Assembly (NCBI GenBank): GCA_029532625.1
Contig: JARFXM010000010.1
Coordinates: 1,612,001-1,676,000 of the forward strand
From: Lomentospora prolificans
Lineage: Eukaryota > Ascomycota > Sordariomycetes > Microascales > Microascaceae
Length of the DNA stretch: 64,000 nucleotides
Reading direction: 5' to 3'
The position numbers and the translations under genes were made by a program. Position 1 is the first letter of the stretch. Each line of letters opens with the position of its first letter. Shown piece by piece: positions 33,073 to 42,796 of this stretch. Under the pieces are notes generated by a model, which made no database searches, was not told the origin of the DNA, and saw only the letters and a program-made list of their open reading frames with translations.

Positions 33073-34271
33073 TGGAAACGTCACCGAGCTGCATCGGGGA
33101 ATTAAAATGCTGAGAGAAAGCATTCCAAAATAAGGCGTAGCGCGCCAACGGCCGATGTTTAAATATTTCATTTTGATATGCATACTACTCGACCATCTTT
33201 TTATAATGGGTTTAATCCATTCCTTTAATAGCATAGCCTGGAGTTTAGTTGGTCGGGAAAGGAAAAGGGCGTACATACATTCGCTTCCTTCACCATCTAC
33301 GGACATGTCTTGATTTTTTTTTCCTCTGTTTTTGGTGGGTTTTCTCGTCTAGGGACGGGGATGGGACGTACATGTCGAATATTTTCGCGCCGGGGCCGGT
33401 ATAATGGATCTTCTGCTGTATCTTTTGGGCTCGGCGGGCCTCTGTATTTATACGTGTATGGACTATAGGTGTCTCGTTCTTGGTAACTGAGAACGGAATG
33501 AAACAGCCGAAGTCATTTTTGCTCCGTCAAACACGTATATCTGTCTATCCCTCTGCGGTGCCGCAGTACGTTATGAGAGACGCAGACGAGAGGGAGCCAA
33601 AGACACTGGTAGCTGGCTGGAGGTGACGACGCTATGATGATGCTGGCTGTGATACGTCGGTTGCGCAACGATAGCCTGTAGCCTTCTAAGCTACGTTGAG
33701 AAGCCCGTCCGTCGAGAAAGCAAGGTGGGTATCCGTCGCATTATCGAGGAACGCTACAATCTAAATGGACGAAGAAAGCGGCTGTTTGCGGGCTTTGCAT
33801 AGCGCCCGTGTCACGCCAGCATGCGGCGCTGCAGGTCGTAAGGCAAAGGAGAGGGTGGGAGATGCAGCGCGGGCCCCACCATTCAATCTTGTCACGTTGA
33901 TGCACCCCGCTCTTGGTGTGGTGGTGGTTGGGGAGAGAGAGGACGTGTGTGATGTGTGTGATGGTGAAGGAGGAGGGACGATGACTTGATGCGCGAACCC
34001 GTTCGAATCACAGAGCTTTAAACTCGTCCGGAGCAATTGGAGGGCGGTACAACGGTCACCTGTTCAAACGTTTGGAGAAGGATATATTCTTTTTTCTTTC
34101 TTTCTGCGAACGCTTCGCTTGTGGATATTACATCTGCACGATTTGACGATTCGCTGGCGCTTACCGCGACCTGCATCATTCACGATCTCCAACATCCTGC
34201 CAGATCCGAAAAAAAGAAAAAGAAAAAAACAAAAAAGAAAGAGAAAAGAAGGAAAAAAAAAGGCCAAGCAA
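33073..34271. other. Intergenic region between SOG2 and the BLOC1S1-like gene
   Basis: Contains the SOG2 3' UTR and the promoter of the next + gene. No family ORF. The last ~65 bases are an A/G-rich tract (34208-34263, nearly all purine) ending just before the next start codon; it is unusually A-rich for a 5' leader here. Confidence 0.5.
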
Positions 34272-35315
34272 ATGTCCTCCTCCGACTCCGCCTCATCAAC
34301 CTCCGCCCAACCCTCTCCATCCCTCCCCCAAAACCCCGGTGAACCGTCCCCGACCTTCCTCCCCGCGGGCCCCTCCGCCGCCGCACCCTCGTCCACACCA
34401 ACACCGACAACAACCTCCAGCTCCTCCGCCTTCCCGACGCCCCACCCCACGATGCCGCCCTCCTCCACAATCTCCTCCACCTTTTCGTCCTCCTCGTCCC
34501 AGCAGCAACCCCCACCGCCAGCCGCCCACACCGCCGAGGCCCGCGCGGCCCTAATCGCCTCGATCAGCAACCTCATCGACACAGAGCTCACGCCGCGCGC
34601 GCAAGCTCTGCACACCGGCGCCGCCGCCCTCGACAAGCAGGAACGCGACGTGAGCCGAGCAACGGCGGTTCTGCGGAGCGAGAATGAGAAGCTGGCGAAG
34701 CTGGCGAGCACGGCGGCGCGGGATATCAAGATGATTGGGAACGTGCAGAATTGGGCCGAGGTGCTGGAGAGGGAGTTTTTGGTGCTGGAGGAAACCGTGA
34801 GGCTGGCTCATGACGGGTGCGGGAGCGAGTGTTGTAGCTGTAGCGACTGGGAGGGGAGCGATGGGGGAAGTGAGGAGGGCGGAATCGCGCGCGCGGACAC
34901 GTCTACGGAGGACGAAGGCGGGGAGGCCGGAGGGAGGGAGCCGGTCGATTTGGATGAGATGGCGAGGAAGTTGGCGGCTTTGAATTTTGGGGCGCCCGCG
35001 CCGGCGGTGCCTACTGTGGAGACTGCGTTGGGAACCGGTGGGATTCATGATGGCCTAGCTGTTGCTGCTGCTCACGCCGATCGGCCGGGCCAGACTCTTG
35101 ATAAGGGCAAGGAGCCGCTCGTGGATAGGCCCGCCAAGGATGATGCGCAGGTCATTTTGCAAGAGCCGGCAGCAACGACGACAGACACGCCCGGCGGCAC
35201 GTCGAGGGCCTCGTTATCTGAGTCGAGCAGAAGCATTGTGGGCTCTGACTCGGGGTGCGGAACGGACGGGTTGGCGAGGGAATCGGAGACCACGTCGCTG
35301 TCAACCACGATCTGA
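34272..35315 (+). CDS. BLOC-1 subunit 1 / GCN5L1-like protein
   Basis: A 347-residue single-exon protein. Residues ~95-185 (ARAALIASISNLIDTELTPR through the DIKMIGNVQNWAEVLEREF segment) match the GCN5L1/BLOC1S1 helical domain, a coiled-coil subunit of BLOC-1-type complexes that act in endosomal sorting (Bls1 in yeast). The N-terminal ~90 residues are Ser/Pro/Thr-rich filler. Just after the domain lies a compact Cys cluster (CGSECCSCSD), then an acidic segment, a predicted short helix (DLDEMARKLAALNFG) and a disordered Ser-rich tail. Animal and yeast members have only ~120-150 residues, so this one is extended at both ends. The frame is open upstream through a Lys-rich stretch, but the first ATG is the one used here. 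Confidence 0.78.
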   Translation: MSSSDSASSTSAQPSPSLPQNPGEPSPTFLPAGPSAAAPSSTPTPTTTSSSSAFPTPHPTMPPSSTISSTFSSSSSQQQPPPPAAHTAEARAALIASISNLIDTELTPRAQALHTGAAALDKQERDVSRATAVLRSENEKLAKLASTAARDIKMIGNVQNWAEVLEREFLVLEETVRLAHDGCGSECCSCSDWEGSDGGSEEGGIARADTSTEDEGGEAGGREPVDLDEMARKLAALNFGAPAPAVPTVETALGTGGIHDGLAVAAAHADRPGQTLDKGKEPLVDRPAKDDAQVILQEPAATTTDTPGGTSRASLSESSRSIVGSDSGCGTDGLARESETTSLSTTI

Positions 35316-35679
35316 GTCTGCTGCTTTTGGAAATGGAACTGGGCTCCTTGGGGTTTTGTTTTGACTCGAGAGAATGGGATATACACTGCCAGATTGCTAT
35401 CGATCCAAGGCGTTTTATGTATCTATATTACTTGGATCCTCTCTACCCATTTGGTTACGTTCATGTACGTACAGTCCATTATCCTGCCACGCCCCACCAG
35501 GCTTTTCTCAACCGTTGTAAGTATACAAGTGTCGCCAGAAAACAAATACTCCGTGCCGGCCTTATTACTAGTAGCTTTTCATGCCAACCCCAACTCTTCA
35601 TAATAGATGATATCTGAGGCATCGATCTTCAATCCCCGCCACTCAACTGCTCTAGGCTTAATTGTCATCTTTGGGGGGT
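35316..35679. other. Convergent 3' intergenic region
   Basis: Between the stops of the BLOC1S1-like gene (+) and TSC13 (-); AT-richer than its flanks, no gene recognised. Confidence 0.55.
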
Positions 35680-36753
35680 TTAAATAAGGCCAGGAAGCAT
35701 GACATATCGCTTCTTCTTATACTTGTCACCGAACTCCTTCCTATACGCCTTCTCCTTACCCTTGGCCCAAGTCGCCATCTGCGCAGCGCCAATGAGAATA
35801 AACAGAGCAACAGACCAATCCCTACTCGCAATGATGACACCAACCCACGAGATGATCTCAAACATGTAGTTGGGGCACGTAACAAGCGAGAATCCTAGGC
35901 CCGTAGGGATCTTCCTCTCCGTGCCGCCCCGCGACCTCAAGCTGGACAGATGCAGGTGCACGCTCGCATTAGCCAGCTCACCAAGGATGAAGATGACGGA
36001 GCCGACGAGGTCGACGATGGGTTCGTCGGCAGTGGCGGCAATGGAGGACGGGGAGTAGATGACGTAGGCGCAGAGGGCGCCGGAGAAGACCCAGTAGAAG
36101 AAGCAGTTCTTAAAGATGTTGCGCACGGGCATGGTGCTGGCGGAGAACTTGTGGACGAAGAGAGTCTCGAGCTCGCGCTTGGCGAAGTGGCTGACGAACA
36201 TGGCGAAGGCGAGCCACTGCGTGTTGGAGAGAGGGGTAGCGGCCGCGTTTTTGTAGAGGTGAGGGCGCGCGAGGACCGCGGCTACGTGGAACAGAATGGG
36301 GCCGAGGTATTCGAGCAGGAACACCGTCTTCCAGGCAATTTGGGGCCCTGTATAGGAGAGAATCTACGTTAGTACGTGCGTGAAGCGACGAGAGCGCTGT
36401 TCAAAAGGGTGTAAGAGCGCATACCGAGATCCTTGATGAGGAGCTCCTTGGACTTGAGGATGTCGGCGTCCTGGCTAACCTTGGCACGGCGGTCCTTGAA
36501 GGTCTTGTTCGTCGCCGGGTTGAAGATACCGATGCGGTTGTGGTCCGAGATGCCGGCCTGGCGCGCGACGATGACTTTTACATCTTCGATGGTGGCATCG
36601 GCAGGGACGTCGATCGTCTTGGGAAGCTTCCTGATGGGTTGCTTCGGAGCTAGCGAGCAGAGTATTAGCCATTGACTGGGAAAGACAATAATTGAAGTGG
36701 TTAGAGGTTTGCTTACATCTGTTGGTGAGCTTGATGGTGAGTGAGGAAGCCAT
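35680..36753 (-). CDS. TSC13: Very-long-chain enoyl-CoA reductase (Tsc13/TECR)
   Basis: Tsc13 catalyses the last, NADPH-dependent step of very-long-chain fatty acid elongation in the ER membrane. Exons 36753-36717, 36649-36425 and 36347-35680 give 309 residues, the yeast length. The N-terminus begins MASSLTIKLTNRS and forms a ubiquitin-like domain (KTIDVPADATIEDVKVIVAR) preceding the steroid 5-alpha-reductase-type membrane domain. There are several hydrophobic segments, RELETLFVHKFS, MPVRNIFKNCFFYW, and the C-terminal cofactor-binding region TCPNYMFEIISW ... YRKEFGDKYKKKRYVMLPGLI. The Lys/Arg-rich end resembles an ER-retention tail. The first exon codes for only 12 residues and is recovered by splicing at GTAAGC/TAG. 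Longer upstream ORF readings into 37100 ignore that intron and are rejected. Confidence 0.93.
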
Positions 36754-38830
36754 TTTGGTGAATGGTGGGCTGGTGGTTGAAGGGGTTGAGTGTTGAGGTT
36801 CCTTTCCAAACACGTGCCCACAATTGACATTGCGGCAACTGAAAAGTGCACAAAGCTAATAATGTTGCCTCGGAGCATCAGTGTGGAAGCGTGGTGTGTG
36901 CTTATGTCATCAGTGAGCTTTTTAGGACTGCACCTCTCAAGGAAGTCGCCCTTCTTGGTGGTTTCCTTTCTATTTTGTCGTGTGTAATTGAAAGAACCCA
37001 AGGACCGAGTTTTTCCTTTCCTTGGGAGAGAGCTTTTGTATTTGGTATCAGTGCTAGTCCTAGAAATATCCCAGTCGGGCTTTGAGAAAGGAGTCGCCAC
37101 TTGATCAGCTTATCCAAGGCCAAGCGGGCATCCAGGCCTGGAAGGACTGCAAGAAGCTCTTGATGTCAAGTTGCGAGTATAGAAAATAGAACGCTCCTCC
37201 TTGGGTTGGAGGTTTAATTAGAGGCCTATGTCCAACTTGCTACTTCTTATTCATAAGCCTAGCTTTACTTGTGGTCCTATTTATAGCCTCCATAAGGAGG
37301 TGCGACTTGGTATATCAAGGTAGTTATTATCGAGCTAGTGCTACAGCTGATTTCTACGCATCAAGGAAGCCCTCTGGAGCAGAGAACGCGACAACATCAA
37401 GCGAGGGCGATATCAGTGTCAGAAAAAAAAAACAGAAAAAAAAGGACTCAAAACGTCCAAGCTGCCCCTGTTCTAAGGAGCTGGCTATGTATAGTAGCTC
37501 TCGGTCTCTAATAATGGCCATAGCCGATGCCGACACCTCGCGTCCACTGTTGCTTTTGTACTCTTAAGAACAAGTTACTTGAGAGGGGAACCACACCTGA
37601 GTTTCCCTCCAGTGGAGCCGTATCCAGAAGCTCGCGACTATCGAGTGTTCGAGAAAACCTATAATGGCATTCACTGATTTGGGAGAGTATCAGAACCTTC
37701 AATTTATGGATGCATATGAAATGCACCTTATGAACTAAGTCTCTACCGGCGGCCAGGGTGACGCATGTAGCCAAACGCAGGATGACTTGGACAAGTCTGT
37801 TACGCTATATATTTGCCTTGGCCAGGTCGCGATCCAACGTAGTTGAGATTCCACCTACCATATTAGCTGTTTACCAGGCGATGGGACTTACCGACCATTC
37901 GGTCACTTGTTATGCGCCTAGGAAAAGGGCCATCTCATCTCTCGGTAGAACATATTGAAATGGACCTGCCACGACTTCAGCCCTCTGTGCATGGCTGGGG
38001 TTATCGTGGAACGTCAAGCGTGCTATCACCCAACAACGCATCTCGGTAACACAGAGGCGGCTACCGATCTCCAGTTTCCGGGAGTATCAGGAGCATATCA
38101 TACCAAGCCCTATAGGGCTTTACCACGGACTGGGTACATCCTGGCCCGAGAATGAGATCAAGAAGGCTTTGGCGATCTATCGGATGGATGCTTTGAGGCA
38201 AACACAAACTACATACACACTTCATGTCGGGCGGCCGGAAGAATGGGCCACCCGTTTCACTGAGTCCATCTCACTGTAGTAGGGAAGAGTGTACACAGAT
38301 TCTGCTTCATCACTTTAGGTGGGCAATAAGGATTTGAGACCTCCCTGTTACATTCTTCCTTTATGATGGCTATGTAAACTCGAATACAACAAACCTCTTC
38401 ATTATTACATTGCCTACTTAGTGAAATGATGCCGTGACATGGCGATATCAGGACCTCTTTTTAGGGAAACTCATATCAACAGGATTACTTGAACGATTAC
38501 AGGCTAAAGGAATCCGAAGTCCCAGGCCTACTGGGCCATCCCCATGAACAAAGGGTTGCATCACAAGAGTCAACATTGAGGACACGGGTGGTCGCAACAG
38601 AAAATTTCGGTAGTCCGGAGAGCAGGAACGTGGCATAAGGATACAGTTTTTAGATTGTACCCCGGATATCTGGGAAACACAACATCTCCCATGAAGCTCC
38701 TGAAAATGGAAACTCATCTAATCTCATGAGGGTACCATACTCCGAGATGCAAAGCATAAAAAAAACCAAGGGTCCAACTAAATTTTTTATCCACACCCCG
38801 CCCCGTTTTGCCTACACAAACGCCGAAAAT
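36754..38830. other. Gene-poor intergenic region between TSC13 start and eS6 3' end
   Basis: About 2.1 kb. The first few hundred bases should hold the TSC13 promoter, and the right end the eS6 3' UTR. The middle (37150-38700) has no ORF with a recognisable domain and is AT-richer than the exons. It may contain decayed repeat DNA, but nothing specific was recognised. Confidence 0.45.
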
Positions 38831-40055
38831 TTACTTGCGCATGGAGCTGGCACGTCGCTTGCGGGCGTCGGCCTTCTGGGCCTTGGCCTCGGCGACACGC
38901 TTGGCGAGAACCTGGGCGTACTCGTTCTGTCATGGGAATGTTAGCCAGATGCTCGAGTCCTCAAACAACTTTTTTTTGAGAAAGGGGGGGCAGGATCAAA
39001 ACATACGGCCTCATCCTTGACCTTCTCAGCCTGGCGGCGCTTGAGCGCGATCCTGTGGCGCTTGTGCTGGAGACGCTGAGGAGTGACAAGGCGCTGGATC
39101 TTGGGAGCCTTGGTGTAGGGGGACTTGCCCTCGGCCTTGGGCTGGACCTCTCGGCGAATGACGTACTTGCGGACCTATTTGCCGTTGAGAACGGTCTGGT
39201 TAGCAACCCGTAGGTTCAGTACTATTTTTTTTGCAGTTTTTCTAGCCAATTCATGATGTTTCCCCTCTCTTTGTCGAGAAAGATTGGGAAAAAACATTCA
39301 TGATCCCTCTCAGACTCTACCCAGACTGCCCAATCCAACACCGCAGAACTGGGTAGGCGATGACGAGGAAGGCCCTGCCGAAGGTGGGGAGCCAACTTAC
39401 GTCGTCATCCTTGCTGAGGCCGAAGAATCGTCGGATCTTGGTGGCACGCTTGGGACCGAGGCGCTTGGGGTGGACGACGTCGGTGAGGCCGGGAATCTCC
39501 TGCTCGCCCTGCTTGACGATGCGGAGAGCGAGGACGGAAAGGTCGTTGCCGACGATGCAGCCACGGACGGACTTCCTCCTGCGCTCACCGGAGCGGCGGA
39601 CGCGGTAGCAAGAGTGGCCGTCGGAGAGGAGGAGTCGGACACGGGAAGGGTGCATGACACCCTGCTTCATGGGGAAACCCTGCTTGTCGTTTCCACCGGT
39701 GATGCGGAAGATGTAGCCCTTCCACTCGTCGCCGAGAGCGTCGGCGGGGACCTCAGCGCCCATCTATAATCGTAAAGAACCAAATGTCAGTTTCACCTGC
39801 TCCTAGCCAAAATTCTCCGGAAAAGAAGCGATATCGACGGGTCTCGGTGGTAGACGTACGCGCTTGTCCATGAAGACACTGAGCTTGCGGGCATCCTCAA
39901 CATCAATGAGCTTCTGGCTGCCGTTGGCAGGGTAGGAAATGTTCAACTGCGCGTGGGAAACGAGAGTCAGCAAACGCCTTCCGATAAAATTATTATCGTC
40001 GAAAATAGTTCACAAAACTCGTGAATATTTGATTTCAGCTGTTTCTTACCTTCAT
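38831..40055 (-). CDS. RPS6: 40S ribosomal protein eS6 (Rps6)
   Basis: Small-subunit protein eS6, the main TOR/S6-kinase target of the ribosome. Five exons: 40055-40050, 39946-39860, 39763-39401, 39174-39007 and 38926-38831. They total exactly 720 nt and 239 residues, the usual fungal length. Exon 1 is only ATGAAG; exon 2 begins TTGAACATTTCC, giving MKLNISYPANGSQKL. Conserved blocks follow: FMDKRMGAEVPADALGDEW, KQGFPMKQGV, RVRLLLSDGHSCYRVRRSGE, RRKSVRGCIVG and VVHPKRLGPKRATKIRRFF. The C-terminal basic helix ends ARKRRASSMRK with the phosphorylatable Ser pair. All introns are phase 0. Multiple 5'-clustered introns are usual for ribosomal protein genes. It is divergent from CTF8, 397 bp away. 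Confidence 0.97.
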
Positions 40056-40452
40056 CTTGCCAGCGGTGGGTGTTCCGAAACTGAAGTTGCCGGCTGTTGA
40101 AGTTCGTGTCGAGATGAGGTTCAAGAAAGTTCCCTTGGGAAAAAGGCGGATTTCACAAGTGTGGGTTAGAGGTAGGGTTGGCTGAGTGGAAAATACTTTA
40201 GCCAATCAGAATTGATAGAGGGTATCGAAGCGTCGAGTGAAAGGGTGGTCGGGAAAATAGTCAGGGATTTACCCGAGGGCAAGTCTCGTTGCTTAAGCTA
40301 GCTTAGATAAGCCGAAGCCCGCCCAAAATTGAGGGTATGCCCTCAACGCGCCTTTCGCGAGGCAGACGAGCAAGTGTTGCCTACTCGCATTCGGGAGCTT
40401 CGAGTCTAGCTCCTCACCAGGAAGCAAGCACCAAGCTCGTCAATGGTGAGCC
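40056..40452. promoter_or_regulatory. Bidirectional promoter region, eS6 / CTF8
   Basis: A 397-bp gap between divergent start codons must hold both promoters and 5' leaders. It includes TAGGGTT near 40172, reminiscent of motifs in ribosomal protein promoters, but the match was made by eye only. Confidence 0.45.
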
Positions 40453-40884
40453 ATGGATGACTCCAAAATTGAGCTTCACCTGCCGGATCCTTCCCGGGCG
40501 GTTTCTGCCAATCCCCTGCCGCGATTAATACAGACACCTTCCGGCCTTGCATTCCTTGAGCTTCAAGGCTCCTTCAGACTTCCCGAAACAGCCTCGCATG
40601 ACGGCAGTGGCTCATCGGAGCCGATACCAATTGGTACAATACACTTTCCAGACTACAAATCATCACAAGACGACGGAAATACTGCTTGGATGAAAAAAGT
40701 CTACATGTACGTGGATCGGGGAATGCGCATGACCGGGGAGGTCAAGAAGCTTCCAACAGCAGTTGCGGTTGTTCGAAAGAAGCCCGACCAGCCCGAAGGC
40801 GAAGAAGCGTTGGAAATCATAGAGATTGTGAAGTACAAGTTGCTTTTTTCAGAACGTCCAGAGCCGATCGGGAGCCGTGAATAA
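40453..40884 (+). CDS. CTF8: Ctf8, subunit of the Ctf18-RFC alternative clamp loader
   Basis: With Ctf18 and Dcc1, Ctf8 forms the clamp loader that links PCNA to leading-strand synthesis and sister-chromatid cohesion. The gene is a single exon of 143 residues starting MDDSKIELHL. Conserved Ctf8 features are the early block SGLAFLELQGSF, PIPIGTIHFPD and the C-terminal IVKYKLLFSERPEPIG. The acidic insert PDQPEGEEALEIIEI is of the kind seen in fungal members. An ATG in another frame upstream (40337) is rejected. The gene is head-to-head with eS6 and followed by DPH1 on the same strand. Confidence 0.88.
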   Translation: MDDSKIELHLPDPSRAVSANPLPRLIQTPSGLAFLELQGSFRLPETASHDGSGSSEPIPIGTIHFPDYKSSQDDGNTAWMKKVYMYVDRGMRMTGEVKKLPTAVAVVRKKPDQPEGEEALEIIEIVKYKLLFSERPEPIGSRE

Positions 40885-41375
40885 CAAGGTCGATCAAAGA
40901 CTGCACCGCTCAACTCCGGCGCCAAACCGCCACAAATCATTATGGCCATGTGCCAGTTACACGACCTCAGTAGTGGAGAGTGTCCTAGCTGCTCTCGAGG
41001 GGTTGAAGCCATGCTAGTAAGGCTATTACCTTGATTATACAACACCAGCTCCCGTATAGAAAGACCCAATATCATAGCTTACGATTTCTCTTCGTGTTTC
41101 TCTCTCGTCATCAAGAGCCAGCGACTGTGGCTTGGTTTAGCAGTAAGAAGCGGCGTTGGTACATGTCTCTTGCCAGGCGCAGAATGACTAAAGTGCGCAC
41201 CCCACTATAGATTTTCTGGTTTTGGCGGGGGCGGGGCAAATTTGCGATCAATATTGCCAGTAGCACCACAGCCCGCGAGTGATTGCTTCCTACACCCCAA
41301 GTGACGGTTATTTCTTTCCCCCTCCGGTACACGCACCAGAAGTTTTCACGAGCTATCATCCTCTACGAGGGAACC
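40885..41375. other. Intergenic region CTF8-DPH1
   Basis: Tandem-gene spacer holding the CTF8 3' UTR and DPH1 promoter. No gene-like ORF was found. Confidence 0.5.
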
Positions 41376-42796
41376 ATGGAAGAAGACAGAGCCCAGGTCG
41401 ATCTCGGCATCGCCGCTGACATCGAAGCCGCGCAACTCCCAGAATCAGCTGCGATATCAACGGCGCCTGCGGAATCCTCCACCCCACTTAAACAACCTAA
41501 AAAGAGATTCGTCGGAAAGAGGGCTGCCGATGCTGCAAAGACGGACCAGGCGGCTGGCGCTGCGGCATCCAAAACTACAGACATTCAGAGTATGCACCTT
41601 ACACCTTACGGGAAGCCCAAGCCCTCGCTAACAAACTCTTCACAGAGGCTGCACCTCGCAGGATACCGCGCCTTTTGAATCAAGTCCCGAAGGAGATCCT
41701 CGAAGATTCCGCGCTTAATAACGCAATATCTCTTCTTCCCTCCAACTACAGCTTCGAGATCCACAAGACCATCCACCGAATCCGAACCCTAAACGCTAAG
41801 AGAGTTGCCTTGCAAATGCCCGAGGGCCTCTTGCTCTTCGCAACCACTATATCTGATATCATAACCCAGTTCTGTCCTGGTGTAGAGACACTAATAATGG
41901 GAGATGTGACGTACGGTGCATGCTGTATAGATGATTACACGGCTAGGGCTTTGGGCTGCGACTTATTAGTACACTATGCACATAGTTGTCTTATTCCCGT
42001 CGATGTCACCCAGATCAAGACACTCTATGTCTTCGTGGATATCACGATAGATACAGCGCATCTTGTGGCAAGTCTGGAACGGAATTTCTCGAGTGGCAAG
42101 ACGATCGCGATAGTCGGCACCATCCAGTTCAATGCGACAATACACGGTGTTAAGAAGACCTTGGAGAAAGCCGGGTTCAGTGTTTTGGTTCCTCAGATTG
42201 CGCCGCTCAGTAAAGGCGAGATCCTTGGTTGTACGTCACCGAAGCTTAGCGATGAGGACAAGGTAGACCTTATACTCTACCTTGGTGACGGACGCTTCCA
42301 CCTCGAGAGTATCATGATTCATAATCCCACCATACCTGCGTATCGATACGACCCCTATTCACGGAAACTCACCCGAGAAGAGTACGGACATGAGGAGATG
42401 CAAGATCTTCGCAGAGATGCTATCTCGACGGCCAAGAAGGCGCGAAAGTGGGGCTTGATTCTTGGCTCTCTGGGCAGACAAGGAAACCCACACACGATGG
42501 GCTTGATTGAAAAGTCGCTTACAGAAAAGGGTATCCCTTGGGTTAATTTGCTAATGAGCGAAATCTTTCCCGGAAGGCTTGCTATGATGAGCGACGTTGA
42601 GTGTTGGGTCCAGGTTGCCTGCCCAAGGCTAAGCATCGATTGGGGTTATGCCTTCCCGAGACCGCTCTTGACACCCTACGAAGCTCTCGTAGCCCTCGGC
42701 GAAAAAGAGGATTGGGGCAAAGGAGTTTACCCCATGGATTATTATGGAAAAGAGGGACTGGGCCGGACGAAGCCGATACTTGCGGTGGGATCGTAA
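41376..42796 (+). CDS. DPH1: Dph1, diphthamide synthase subunit (2-(3-amino-3-carboxypropyl)histidine synthase)
   Basis: Dph1 with Dph2 transfers the aminocarboxypropyl group of SAM to a histidine of elongation factor eEF2, the first diphthamide step, using a non-classical radical-SAM [4Fe-4S] cluster. Exons 41376-41589 and 41646-42796 give 454 residues. The N-terminal 70 residues are low-complexity, with a basic PKKRFVGKR stretch. The conserved core starts at RRIPRLLNQVPKEIL. Candidate cluster cysteines lie in YGACCIDD (residues 164-165), in HSCLIPVD and in ECWVQVACPRLSIDWG. Two ligands plus spacing distinguish Dph1 from Dph2, and VQMPEG-like (ALQMPEGLLLFA) and GQFNATIHG-like motifs also fit Dph1. 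The intron has GTATGC/CAG and splits codon 72 (Lys). Confidence 0.93.

Noticed and set aside
36369..37100. A 243-codon minus-strand frame reading into the region upstream of TSC13
   Set aside because: It reads through the first TSC13 intron and lacks homologous sequence upstream. The spliced start at 36753 gives the correct family N-terminus.
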